DNA from: Panicum virgatum | Taxonomy: Eukaryota; Streptophyta; Magnoliopsida; Poales; Poaceae | Direction: 5' to 3' | Length of the DNA: 64,000 nucleotides | NCBI RefSeq assembly: GCF_016808335.1 | Contig: NC_053146.1 | Coordinates: 25,388,938 to 25,452,937, forward strand | Shown here: positions 45,077 through 56,900 of the stretch, piece after piece | How positions within the stretch are numbered: position 1 is the first letter of the stretch | Layout: every line of letters begins with the position of its first letter | Translations under genes and position numbers: made by a program | The notes under the pieces: generated by a model | What the model saw: only the letters and a program-made list of their open reading frames with translations | The model's database searches: none | Told to the model about the DNA's origin: nothing

Positions 45077-47605
45077 TGTAACACCCTAATTCAAATTTTA
45101 GTATTTAATAATAAATTTAATTGGCTTTAATTAAATTTCTAAGGTGTATTATGTTTAGACTTGCATTTAATCTAATTTTGATCCTCAAGTAATTAAAATT
45201 TATCATAGGGTTAAAATGTTTGTGCATTCATGTTGGAGCATCTCTTTTATTTGTTTGAGTGCTAGGGTTGAATTCAAATTTGAATTTTAATTCAATTAGA
45301 TTTGGGTTTGGTTAGAAATAGGAAAGGAAAGGAATTAGAATAGCCCAAACCAACTCAAACCAGCCCGTGCCCACACTCCCATCCAGCCCAAAACCCTTTG
45401 GCAACCCAACCCGAACCCCACTGCCTAGCACCGTTCGCGCCGGCCCGCGATCTCCCGTGCTCGGCCCAGCAGTGGCGCTCCCCCGGCCTGCCCTGCACAT
45501 TGCTCCCACGCCGCGTCAACGTCGCCATCGACATCGCCCGGCCGTCCAGCCCACGCTGCACCTCGGTGAGCCACGCCTCAGTTCCGCTCTACCTTTAGCG
45601 CTACATCTTGGAGCTGTAGGCCACCCCGTGGTCCCTGCACGCCGCACGCCGGCGATGCGCCGCCGCGCAGTCCGCCCCTCACCATGGCAAGCCCTGTCCA
45701 AGCCTGGGAGCCCTGTTCTAGGTGCACAGGTGAATTACGCGTGGCGCTTAGATCCTCCCTCGCCCCGCGCGCCCAAACCGCTAGATCCGTCCGATTAGGA
45801 GTGTGCGGCCACGATTAGATCCAAAGCCCAACAAATCCGAGCCATCCGATCCAGATCCAAGCGCCCAGATTCAAAGATACCCCTTCGACTGGAAGTTTTT
45901 CTAAAGAGACCCCCGACTTTCGCGATATCAACCCGCAGTCCACCTCTATTCAAAAGAAATTGCAGTTTAGTCCAGAAATTAGCGCCCACCCCCTAAACTC
46001 TTTAGAATTTGAACCCACCATCCTTGGCTATTGTTTTTGCAAGTTAGACCCCAGAGTTTTTGTTTAATTACATTTAGGTCCTTGGTTTTTGCACAGAACC
46101 CCTAGAACTTTTAGTTTTCTCACAGTTTAGCCCCTGGACCTTGTTTTAGCTCTAGATTTCACGTTCTAGCTCCGTTTTAGGCGTTCTTTATGTCCACGCG
46201 ATCGTTGTAACATGTAGAATTGTTTTAGACTAGTTTAGTGTGCTGTTTTTATGTATTGATGTACTATTTCTTAGCTTTTGTTAGTGTTTGCTTGTATGCT
46301 TATTGTGTGCCTTGCTTTTGGCCATGTGTTCGTGAGTAGATGGTGATCCATCTGAGGAGCCCCAGTACCAGTACCCAGAGCAACCGTCTTCTGACCAATT
46401 TGAGCAGCAGTAACAGTTTGAGGAAGGCAAGTATAACATGAACAACACCTATCACTTTAAATACATTTTCATACTGCATTTTAATACTGTATGCCTATAA
46501 GGATTTCCTAGCCACTTTATATCCTTTATATATATCCTTGGGTTGCATTTTGGTTAGTTGTGCTAGGTTGCTGCGCTATAACACACTCTGCTAGGACCGG
46601 TTCATAGAGCGACAACCTGGGACAACAGCGCTACCACAAGACTGGAATGGGACGGTCTTGGCTTACTAATTAGGTCATTTTGGTTTGGGAGTAACTTACC
46701 GACGGGGCAGGAGGGGTGGTGAGCTTCAATGGTGCCTAGGCTACGAGGCTTGGTCTGCGTACCCCTCGAGGTGGTTACCATCGTTGCGGAGCCTGATTCC
46801 TTAGCGGTTACACCTTACCAACGTGTCCTTTGTAACGGCCTCGTAGTGAGTTTGCTAGTCATCTCACCTAAGGAAGTGTGATGAACAACTAGCGTAGCTC
46901 ACGACTTGTGGGTAAAGATGTGCAACCTCTGCAAAGTGTAAAACTGGTATACTAGCCGTGCTCACGGTCATGAGCGGCCCAGATCCTCCTTTTGATTAGT
47001 GGGGTTATCTCCTTCCGACGAGGAGGGTGCCTCTCGGGGTTACCTTGGTGGTTTCGGTTTGGTTCTCAGTAGTAACATGATTAATTTTGATTAATTACTA
47101 TATAACTGGGTTTATGGTAATTCATCAACTTGTAGTAAATAGCTTTAATAAAATTTTGCCAAGATTAAAAGCTAATGCAGTTGAGTCAGCCAACCTTAGA
47201 GCCTCATAGTTTGTGTTATACTTGTTGAGTACAAGTTGTGTACTCACTCTTGCCTACTCTACTCTTTTTCCTCTTGGGGATACTCTACTGCTGCTTAGTT
47301 CCTACCGACGCGTGGGAGTTCGCTCAGCGCTACTAGGACTACGAGGACTTCTAGGCATTCGTCTCCCAGTCGACGTCCCTGTGGCGCCCTGCTTCCGAGA
47401 GTTTCTTCGTATATGTATTCTACGCTTCCGTTGTATCAGACATTTTGTCATTAATATAATAAATAACATTCATACTCGCTTTATTATATCTTTTTACGTG
47501 ATATGTGCTGTGATATACTGTTCATTCTGTTGTATATACGTGTGACTTGATCCTGGCACGTATATGATTGCTCGGTTTATGTCCTTTTATAAACCGGGTG
47601 TTACA
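45077..47605 (+). repeat. 5' LTR of E (2,529 bp, with deletions)
   Basis: TGTAACACCC... to ...GGGTGTTACA. Compared with its 3' partner it lacks about 100 bases after CCGCGTCA (45505), at a GTCA repeat. It also lacks about 80 bases near 45755 and about 150 bases near 46590 after AACACACTCT. Confidence 0.9.
46340..47354 (+). other. LTR-borne exon pair, E 5' LTR
   Basis: Exon 3 is 46340-46426 (87 nt, donor AAG|GCAAGT) with an in-frame TAA shared by the 3' LTR. Exon 4 is 47299-47354 (56 nt) with a TAG at 47334 at a former CAG. Coding ability is lost, but length and splice sites are kept. Confidence 0.45.
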
Positions 47606-47608
47606 GAG

Positions 47609-47620
47609 TGGTATCAGAGC
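47609..47620 (+). other. Primer-binding site of E (initiator-Met tRNA)
   Basis: TGGTATCAGAGC lies three bases after the LTR. Confidence 0.9.
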
Positions 47621-48416
47621 TATATCGACTGTAGGACGAAAGCCTAGATAGAACTGGTCGAGTTTTAGGACTTCTTCTCTCTCAGACTTGTCTGCTGAAA
47701 CTATTTTGCTATTATATTCCTTGAAATTCCAAGATTCTTACTCGTCTTGCCTTGAATTCTCTCTATAGAATAGTCTCCGTAGATTTTGGCCTGGAGTAAG
47801 TCGTTTGACCATCATAGGTATATGCTAGATGACCCCTTTATAATAATACGATAGCACGTTCTGCGACGCGTTGTGTTAGTCGAGTTGTGTGTTAAACTCG
47901 ACTAAAGAATGAACTTTTGAATGTTTGTTATTATGTAAATGTTTGATTTGGATCTTTGGTTGTTTGCATAGCTTAGTAGTAGGATTTGTTTAGTTAAAAA
48001 AATCAGCTCTTAAGTTAAAGTTTAATTAATTAATAAAACGAGTTAGATCGTTGGGGGTAAAACCATCCACTCTATCCTCTCTACCTTATCATGCCTTGGG
48101 CTTCTGTCTTTTGTTGAGAAGAAGGATAGCGCAAAGAAGAGGTGATATCCAGAGATTCACCGACGAGGACGTCGGTTTCTGTAAGGGGGTAGGGATGTGA
48201 CACCCCGGCCTACAGATAGTACTGGAGAATTTGAGAATCTCTCAGATGAGGCAGAAGAGTTATTCTATAGTTCCTTTTCTCGGATTTATGTAACACCTAT
48301 CTTGAGTTAGCAGCAGTGATGCATGGGCAGTGTTGTCTAAATAAGATAGAACCTTAAATAGTGGAGTTTTTTTCTCTTCCTTGACCTTACCTGTGTTTCC
48401 TCTTTACCCAGCTCAG
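47621..48416 (+). other. Leader of E with a foreign element boundary
   Basis: The first 460 bases resemble the A2 and F leader. From about 48110 the sequence changes. GTAAGGGGGTAGGGA followed by TGTGACACCCCGG (48196) looks like the polypurine tract and LTR start of another Tekay-type family. The region ends CCCAGCTCAG against ATG 48417. Confidence 0.5.
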
Positions 48417-49484
48417 ATGTCAACAGAACAAAAAGACCTTGGAGACAGTGCAATGGGTGATGGTGAGAAAACTTGCCCGTGTTGCTAATTCTATGGCGTT
48501 CCTTGTCGTCAAGTTCGTGCGACTGAAGATGAAGCCACAACTAGGAGGAACCAGAGGTTGTTCTCCAGTACAAAGAGGAAGAGGTCTCATCAAGAGCAGT
48601 TAACAGAGGATTCCCTTTTCCTCGACAGTCCATCGGTCGATGAGCTACAGACCATCCAGAAGAGAAAGGATCCAGAGTGCTCTAGAGATATACAGGTCGA
48701 GAATCAACCTCTCTATGATTATGTTGATGGGTTGACTATCACTATGAAGGTGATTTAGCCACGTGGCCGCAAGGAGCCCAAAAGGCAAGCAGAAGAAATA
48801 GTGCAAGATGTGATGATAAGTTCACAGGGAGGTCAACCAAGTAGCGCCATTCACCACCACCGCATGTGCTACCAATGCGGGCAAAAAGGTCATTATGCCA
48901 AAAGTTGTCCACAAAAACGCCTTCCACCGGCCCCACGGCAGGCAGGACAGCAGGGGCGCCCAACCCAACCCAGGGCACCACGACAGGGGAAGGTGAACTA
49001 TGTGACGGCCGAGTCAGCGGCCGAGTCTCTGAACGTGGTTATTGGTACGTCCATGGTCAACTCATATCCAGCTACGGTGCTGTTCGATACTGATGCAACG
49101 CATTCCTTTATTGCACAGTCTTTTGTCGAGCATCATGGTATTCGTACTAACACATTAAAGAAGTGCATGTTAGTATCTTCACCTGGAGGACAATTGAGGT
49201 CTCATATCTCCTGCCCCAGAGTCAGTGTTTCCATAGGCAGAGTAAAGTTCAGTACAAATCTGATGGTGATAGACACCAAGGGTATTGATGTGATTCTGGG
49301 AATGGATACTCTTGCCAAGTGGGGAGTCAGAATTGATTGTGCTCAGCAGTCAGTTCACTTGTTAGCATCTAATGGCCAAGAGGTGACAGTCAGTGCTACA
49401 GAGCCTTCTGGTTTTCTTCATCAGATGGAGGCTAGACCCACGGATGGTATTCGCGTGGTGTCTGAATTCTCGGACGTCTTTTAG
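48417..49484 (+). pseudogene. gag: Short gag-protease frame of E
   Basis: One frame with stops at 48486 (TAA) and 48756 (TAG). The N-terminus (MSTEQKDLGDSAMGDGEK, a Cys-rich CPCC...C patch, then basic TKRKRSHQEQ) is unlike the A2/F capsid, which is absent. A CCHC knuckle CYQCGQKGHYAKSC (48867-48908) and the aspartic protease follow. The protease motif is DTD instead of DTG (49086-49094), so it is probably inactive. The frame ends at SEFSDVF by a stop at the deletion joint. Confidence 0.75.
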
Positions 49485-49574
49485 GAAGACTTGCCAGAAG
49501 AAGGAAGAGGAGTTGATGAAGACATATCCTAATCTCTTGCTAGCCAGCCCAGAATCTCGGGACGAGATTCCTGT
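49485..49574 (+). other. Deletion joint: remnant of the chromodomain end in E
   Basis: EDLP-like sequence passes within about 30 bases into GAGTTGATGAAGACATATCC. F has the matching GAGCTAAAGAAGACATATCC at the very end of pol (58453-58472). Roughly 2.8 kb of pol is missing by comparison with F. Confidence 0.7.
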
Positions 49575-49588
49575 AAGGGGGTAGGATT
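49575..49588 (+). other. Polypurine tract of E
   Basis: AAGGGGGTAGGATT precedes TGTAACATCC. Confidence 0.8.
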
Positions 49589-50143
49589 TGTAACATCCTA
49601 ATTCAAATTTCAGTATTTAATAATAAATTTAATTGGCTTTAATTAAATTTCTAAGGTGTATTGTGTTTAGACTTGCATTTAATCTAATTTTGATCCTCAA
49701 GTAATTAAAATTTATCATAGGGTTAAAATGTTTGTGCATTCATGTTGGAGCATCTCTTTTATTTGTTTGAGTGCTAGGGTTGAATTCAAATTTGAATTTG
49801 AATTCAATTAGATTTGGGTTTGGTTAGAAATAGGAAAGGAAAGGAATTAGAATAGCCCAAACCAACTCAAACCAGCCCGTGCCCACACTCCCATCCAGCC
49901 CAAAACCCTTTGGCAACCCAACCCAAACCCCACGGCCCAGCACCATTCGCGCCGGCCCGCCATCTCCCGTGCTCGGCCCAGCAGTGGCGCTCCCCCAGCC
50001 TGCCCTGCACGCCGCTCCCACGCCGCGTCAGAGCCACAGCCCAGCGCCCCACTCCCGCGGCTCAGCGTGCACCCTCGCAGCAACATCAAGAGCCGACCCG
50101 AGGGGACCAGAAGCTTGGAGCACCGCTGCATCATCTCCTTCCG
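49589..50143 (+). repeat. 3' LTR of E, first part
   Basis: It matches the start of 45077-47605 and is interrupted at CATCTCCTTCCG by F. The LTR resumes at 61980. Confidence 0.9.
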
Positions 50144-50911
50144 TGTAACACCCTAGTTTAAATTCCAGCATTTAATAATAAATTTAATTGGCTTTATTTA
50201 AATTTCTAAGGATTATTGTGTTAGTCTTGCATTTAATCTAATTTTTGTTCCTCAAGTGATTAAAATTTTGTCTAAGGTTAAATTTTGTTGTTGCATCATG
50301 CTGGAGCATTTATTTTATTTGCTTGTGTGCATAAAGTTTTTGAATTCAAACTTTGTTTGAATTTAAATAGATTTGTTTTGCTAAGAAATAGATGTAGAAA
50401 TAGGAAAAAAAAACCAAAACAAGAAACCCAGCCCAACAGCAACCCAATCTCGCGCGCCCCGCGTCGCGCGCAGCCCGCTCACCCCGCGCATCGCCTCTCT
50501 CCCCTCTCTGCAGCCCGGGCCCGCTGTCAGCTCCGCCTTCCCCGCGAGCCGTTGCTCTGCTCCGCTCCGATGCGCTTCACCTCTCGCTTCGCTCCTCTGC
50601 GCCGTGGACTAGACCGCACTGCCCGACCGCATAGGCCCATCAACCAGCCGCCTGGTGCTGCCCGCCTTCTAGAAGCTGCGCGCCGAGCTAGGATCTCGCA
50701 GGTCAGTAGCTCGATCCTCTATCCCCGCACAACGCCAATCCCGGCCGCGTTTTTCGCCGGCTTTCCATTCGTGGCTCGCACGCCTAGGACCCGGATCGTT
50801 TCCTTTAAACACCCCGGCCTTCCCTCTGCGCCCCACGACGCCAAACTGCAGCCGCCACCCCACATCCCATCGTCTCCACGTTACTCCGCCGCACCACGCC
50901 CCTGCACGCCG

Positions 50912-50987
50912 GTGAGTTGGTCCGCCGCCGCACTTCTCCTCGACGCCAGCCATCACGGACCTCCCTGACCACGTTGCACCATCACAG
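50912..50987 (+). other. Putative LTR intron 1 (76 nt), F 5' LTR
   Basis: Donor CCG|GTGAGT and acceptor ATCACAG|. Length is equal to that in A1. The acceptor is destroyed in the F 3' LTR (ATATGG at about 59391). Confidence 0.45.
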
Positions 50988-52120
50988 GGTCTTCGCGAGC
51001 CCACCCGTGGAGCCCAGACGCCCGGAGGAGCGCCGTAGCGACCTTCCTCCGCGAGCTCCGCCACAACCCGCCGCCAGACTTCGCCGACGACTCCCCTGCG
51101 CCGCAACTCCGTCCACCGCAACCCCTCGGTGAGCACCCTAGATCCCCGTGCCTCCTTTTGTGCTAAGCTAATTAGACCGTAGGCCACTCTGTTGGCAGGG
51201 CACCGCCGCCGGCGTTCCCCCGTCGCCGCTCCGCCATGGCAACACCCCTGTAGCGCAGCACGACCCTGCCCGAGTTCCGTTCCACCTTGCTTTGTGCACT
51301 GCGCATGCGCGAATGGTCGTTTGCCACCGCTCCTGTGCCTAGAGCCGCGCACGAACGCGCTCGCCGGTGCGTTTCGCCGCGCCGACCCACCGCCGCAGAG
51401 CCAGCGCCGCCACGGACCTCCTCTAGCCCCGCCAAGGCCACCAGTGCGTCACCCACGTCGCACACGTGCGCCACGGCCAAGCCACGGTCCAAACCGGGCC
51501 TGGAAACGCCGGATTGACCTTCTCCGACGAGACCCCGACGAGCGCCGACGCGGGATTCGTCGCCGTCGGCAACCCACCGCCGCCTCACGCACCCCTTTGA
51601 CCCCAGCCACCAGATCTGAAAGCGACGGCCTAGATTAGATCTAGAACCAAGACGCCTTGAACCGTTAGATCGAGATCCAGCGGCCGAGAATCATGCGTAC
51701 CGGTTCGCCTGGCACTTTTGTTAAAGAACCCTCGAACTTTCTCGATGTCAACCCGCGGTCCACAGCCATTCAAAAATAATTACAGTTTAGGCCTGTTTTT
51801 AACACTTAGCACCCTGAGTTTTTTAAAAATATAACCCGCCATCCAGAGCCGTCGGTTTTGTATGTTAGCCCCTGAAACTAAGGTTTATTTACGTTTAGGT
51901 CCTCAGTTTTTGCAGAAAACCCCCTGGAACTTAGTTTTTCTCGCAGATAAGTCCTTAGAACATGTTTTTAGCCTAGATTATGCGTTTTAACTCCGTTTTA
52001 GGCGTTTTAGACTAGTTTAGTGTGTTGTTTCCATGTATTGATGTACTGTTTCTTAGTTGTTGCTATTGTTTGCATGTATGTTTATGTGTGTATTGTTTTT
52101 GGCTATGTGTTCATGAGTAG

Positions 52121-53106
52121 ACGTTGAGCTACCGGAGGAGCCCCAGTACCAGTACCCGGAGCAGCCGTCTTCTGAGCAGTTCGAGCAGCAGGAGCAGCCG
52201 TCTTCTGAGCAGTTCGAGCAGCAGGAGCAGTATGAGGAAGGCAAGTATAACATGAACAACCTATCACTTTTAAATACACTTTCATACTGTATTTTAATAC
52301 TGTATGCCTATAAGGGCTTTCCTAGCCACTTTATATCCTTTATATAAGTATCCTTTGGGTTGCATTTTGGTTAGTTGTGCTAGGTGCCGCGCTATAACAC
52401 ACTTGGTCCTTTTTAATTAATTTGATTAATGGTATATGCAACTTAATTCTGAGAGTGGCCCTCTGTGTGGCTTGAGTGGCTCACGTCTGGTTAAAAATTG
52501 GTTTTGTTAGAAACATGGTTTAGGGGGCCAGCACGGTGCTTAGTGCTTGGTTGGCCACTCTCCATAAGGACCGGTTCATAGAGCGACAACCTGGGACAAT
52601 AGCACTACCAGAAGACTGGAATGGGACGGTCTTGGCTTACTAATTAGGTCTTTTTGGTTTGGAGTAACTTACCTGCGGGGCAAAGGGTGGTAAGCTTCAA
52701 TGGTCCCTGCTCCTCCGGCTTGGTCTGTGCTTGGTTTGCGCACCTGTGCTTGTACCCCCGTGAGGTGGGCCCCATCGTCGCCGATCCAACTCTTCGCGGT
52801 TTGGTTCGGTTTGGTTCTCAGTAGTTTCATAATTAATTCTGATTAATTACTATGTAATTGGGTTTATGGTAATTCATCAACTCGTAGTAAATAGCTTTAA
52901 TAAAATTTTGCCAACACTTAAAAGCTAATGCAGTTGAGTCAGCCAACCTTAGAGCCTCATAGTTTGTGTTATACTTGTTGAGTACAAGTTGTGTACTCAC
53001 TCTTGCCTCTTCTATACTTTTTCCTCTTGGGACACTCTACTGCTGCTTAGTTCCTGCCGACATGAGGGAGTTCGCTCAGCGCTACCAGGACTACGAGGAC
53101 TTCTAG
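52121..53106 (+). other. LTR-borne exon pair, F 5' LTR
   Basis: Exon 3 is 52121-52240 (120 nt), enlarged by an exact 33-nt duplication that keeps the frame. The donor is AAG|GCAAGT. Exon 4 is 53051-53106 (56 nt), the acceptor is GCTTAG|, and it ends in TAG. Exon 2 (50988-51128) ends CTCG|GTGAGC and joins exon 3 in phase, giving ...RPPQPLDV. Confidence 0.5.
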
Positions 53107-53365
53107 GCGTTTGTCTCCCAGTCGACGTCCCTGTGGCGCCCTACTCAGCTTCGGAGAGTTTTTATCGTATTTGTACTTCGCTTCTGCTGTATCAGACATT
53201 TTTGTCATTAATGTAATAAATAACATTCGTATTCGCTTTATTATATCTTTTTACGTGATATGTGCTATGATATACTGTTCATTCTGTTGTATATACGTGT
53301 GACTTGATCATGGCACGTATATGATTGCTCGGTTTATGTCCTTTTATAAACCGGGTGTTACAGAG

Positions 53366-53377
53366 TGGTATCAGAGC
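53366..53377 (+). other. Primer-binding site of F (initiator-Met tRNA)
   Basis: TGGTATCAGAGC lies three bases after the LTR. Confidence 0.9.
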
Positions 53378-53933
53378 TGTATCGACTGTAGGACGAAAGC
53401 CTATATAGAACTGATCGAGTTTTAAGTTTTCTTCTCTCTCATTCTTGCCTGCTGAAACTATTTTACTATTATAGCCCTTGAATTCTATGACTTTTACCCA
53501 TCTAGCCTAGATTTCTCTCTCTAAAGAATAGTTTTCGTAGATTTTGGCCTGAATCAGTCATCTGACCACCATGAGTATCAGCTAGGTGACCCTTTATAAT
53601 AATACGGTAGTATGTTCTGTGATGCGTTGTGTTAGTCGAGTCGGGTGTTAAACTCGGCTAAGTTGTGAAAATTGTCTGCTTGTTATTATGCTACATGATT
53701 GATTTGGATTTTTTAATGATTGCATAGCTTAGTAGTTTAAATTTGTTTAAAGAAAGTCACTCTTATGTTAAAGTTAACTAATTAATAAAATGAATTAGAT
53801 CGTTGGGGGTAAAACCGTCTACTCTATCCTGTCTACTTTATCATGTCTAAGTCTTTCTCGCAGAAAAATATCGTATCCATCTGAATTTATTTCTGCAATA
53901 TCCTTACTCATGAAATCTTTTGTCCAAAATCAG
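53378..53933 (+). other. Leader of F, no gene seen
   Basis: AT-rich, closely similar to the A2 leader. It ends CCAAAATCAG against ATG 53934. Confidence 0.7.
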
Positions 53934-56900
53934 ATGGTGAACACCAGGCGTGGTTCTGACCAGCAGGGGCAGAACAACCAGGGTACTGGGATCCCGATGC
54001 CTCCGCCTCTGACCCCGGAGCAGTACTTCCAGCTCCAGATGCAGATGATGGCTACCCTGAACAACACTGTTCAGGCACTTCAGCAGGCTCACACTCAGCC
54101 TCCACCTCCTCCACCGCCGCAGCCTCGCGACAGGCGTGCTGAGTTCCTGAGGGGTCACCCACCGATGTTCTCAAACACGTCCGACCCTCTTCAGGCTGAC
54201 GACTGGCTCCGTGCAGTGGAGCGCCAGCTGGACATCGCCCAATGCGATGATCGGGAGCGAGTCTTGTACGCAGCAGGACAGCTGCGAGGGGCAGCTTTGG
54301 ATTGGTGGGAGTCCCACCTAGTTCAGGACCGCGAGGCTCTCACATGGCTCCAGTTTCGGGAGCGGTTCCGCAGCCACAACGTCCCCGCAGGCGTTATGAA
54401 GATGAAGCAGAAGGAGTTTCTTGCACTGAAGCAGGTAATCTCAGAAATAATCATTCAGTGTTTCCTTTTGAGCTAATACCCCCTTGATTCTATCCTTCTG
54501 AATCATGAATTAATCCTTCGATATATATTTCTGTCTTTTTCACTTCAGGGGACTATGACGATCACAGAGTATCGTGATCGATTCCTGCAGCTTGCTCGCT
54601 ACGCCCTGCCGATGTTGCGGATGACCGCAAGAAGCAGGAGCGCTTCATGGATGGTCTTGAGGACTACCTCCAGTACGCGCTGCTCAACCTCCGCTTCGAC
54701 GACTTTAACCATCTGGTTGACAGCGCGCTCAACACTGAGCGCAAGCACCTGGAGATGGAGGACAAGAAGAGGAAGATTGTCCCCGTTGCTTCCTGCAGCA
54801 ACACCCGTCCTCGCCTCCAATCGCCTCAGCAGTACCAGCAGCAGCAGTACCGGCCTCCCCAGCAGTACCAGCAGAGGCCGCAGCAGTACCTGCCTCGACA
54901 GCAGCAGCAGGCAGGTCAGGGCCAAAGGTTACCGGCACCTCCGGCTCATGCTCCACCTGCTCCGCTAGCACCTCAGGCTCCACGGCAGGCAGCTCCTCCT
55001 ATCGGACAGCAGGCTCCAGCAACTCCTCGCGTGTGCTATCACTACGGCCATCCGGGGCACTACGCCAACTCTTGCCCGCGGAAGGCGCAGGCGGGACAGC
55101 AGGGGCGCCCAGTTCAGCCCAGGGCGCCAGCACAGGGTCGGGTGAACCACGTGACGGCCGAGTCAGCGGCCGAGGCTCCCAACGTGGTTATTGGTACGTT
55201 CATGGTCAACTCTCACCCCGCTACAGTGCTTTTCGATACCGGTGCTACTCATTCTTTCATTTCCAAGTCATTTGCCGAGAAGCATGGTATACCAGTTTCT
55301 TGTATGAGGACAGCTATGGTAGTTACCTCGCCTAGGGGCCAGATACACACATGTTCTATATGCTTCAGAATTAATATTGTCATAAAGGGGGCAGAGTTCC
55401 GCACTGGTTTGATCGTCATTGATTCCTCGGGGATAGATGTGATTTTGGGCATGGAGACCCTTACTAGATGGGGAGTCCGTATTGATTGTGCTCAGCGGAC
55501 AGTTCACTTGTCAGTATCTGATGGCCAAGAGGTGACAGTCAGTGCTTCAGAGCCTTCTGGATTTCTTCATCAGATAGAGGCTAGACCCACGGATGGTATT
55601 CGCGTGGTGTCTGAATTCCCGGATATCTTTCCGGATGATTTGCTAGGTATGCCGCCTGAACGCGACATCGAGTTTTCTATTGATCTCTTGCCTGGCACAG
55701 CTTCTATTGCAAAGCGGCCCTACCGCATGGCACCTATAGAGCATGAGGAAGTCAAGAAGACTATTGATGAGTTGCTAGCCAAGGGCTATATCCGTCGCAG
55801 CTTCTCTCCTTGGGCTTTTCCATTGTTGCTAGTAGATAAGAAGGATGGCTCGAAGAGGATGTGTGTCGATTATCGGGAGCTGAATGCAGTTACTATCAAG
55901 AACAAGCATCCACTGCCCCGTATTGAGGATCTCTTTGATTTGCTTCGAGGTGCTCGTATATTCTCGAAGATTGATCTGCGTTCGGGTTATTTTCAGCTGA
56001 GGATCCGTCCTGGGGATATTCCGAAGATGGCATTCACTTGCAAGTACGGGCTATATGAGTACACGGTCATGTCCTTCGGCTTGACTAATGCCCCAACTTT
56101 CTTCATGCACTTGATGAACATGGTTTTCATGGATTATCTAGATGTCTTCGTGGTGATCTTCATTGATGATATTCTGATCTTCTCCAAGACAGAGGAAGAG
56201 CATGAAGAGCATCTGAGGCTCGTGTTGCAGAGATTGAGAGAGCATCAGCTGTATGCTAAGTTCAGCAAGTGCGAGTTCTGGATTGACGAGGTTCCATTCC
56301 TCGGTCATATCATCTCCAAGGGAGGTATTGCAGTTGATCCGAGCAGGGTGAAGGATGTGCTTGAGTGGGAGACACCGCAGACAATGAAGGAAGTTCGGTC
56401 ATTCTTGGGCTTAGCAGAATATTATCGGAGGTTCATTGAGAATTTCTCCAAGATCGCAAAGCCTTTGACTTCCTTGCTAGAGAAGAATGCGACATTTATA
56501 TGGACTGATGAGCGTCAGATGGCCTTCGATGAGCTGAAGAAGAGGTTGACTATGGCGCCAGTCCTTACTCTGCCAGACCAGAGCAAGAGGTTCACGGTGT
56601 ACTGTGATGCTTCGAAGGATGGTCTTGGTTGTGTTCTGATGCAGGAGGGCAGAGTGATTGCTTATGCTTCACGGCAGTTACGTCGGCATGAGCTGAACTA
56701 TCCCACTCATGATCTTGAGTTAGCCGCAGTTGTGCATGCTCTGAAGATTTGGAGGCATTACTTGTATGGGCAGCAATGTGATATCTACACTAATCACAAG
56801 AGCCTCAAGTATATTTTCACGCAGAATGAGCTGAACATGCGGCAGAGAAGATGGTTAGAGTTGGTCAAGGACTATGACCTGGAGATTCACTATCATCTGG

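Larger units (their letters stand above)
50144..53362 (+). repeat. 5' LTR of F (3,219 bp)
   Basis: TGTAACACCC... to ...GGGTGTTACA. Compared with the 3' LTR it has lost about 48 bases near 52005 and about 215 bases near 52800. It carries a 33-bp tandem duplication at about 52155-52220. Confidence 0.95.
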
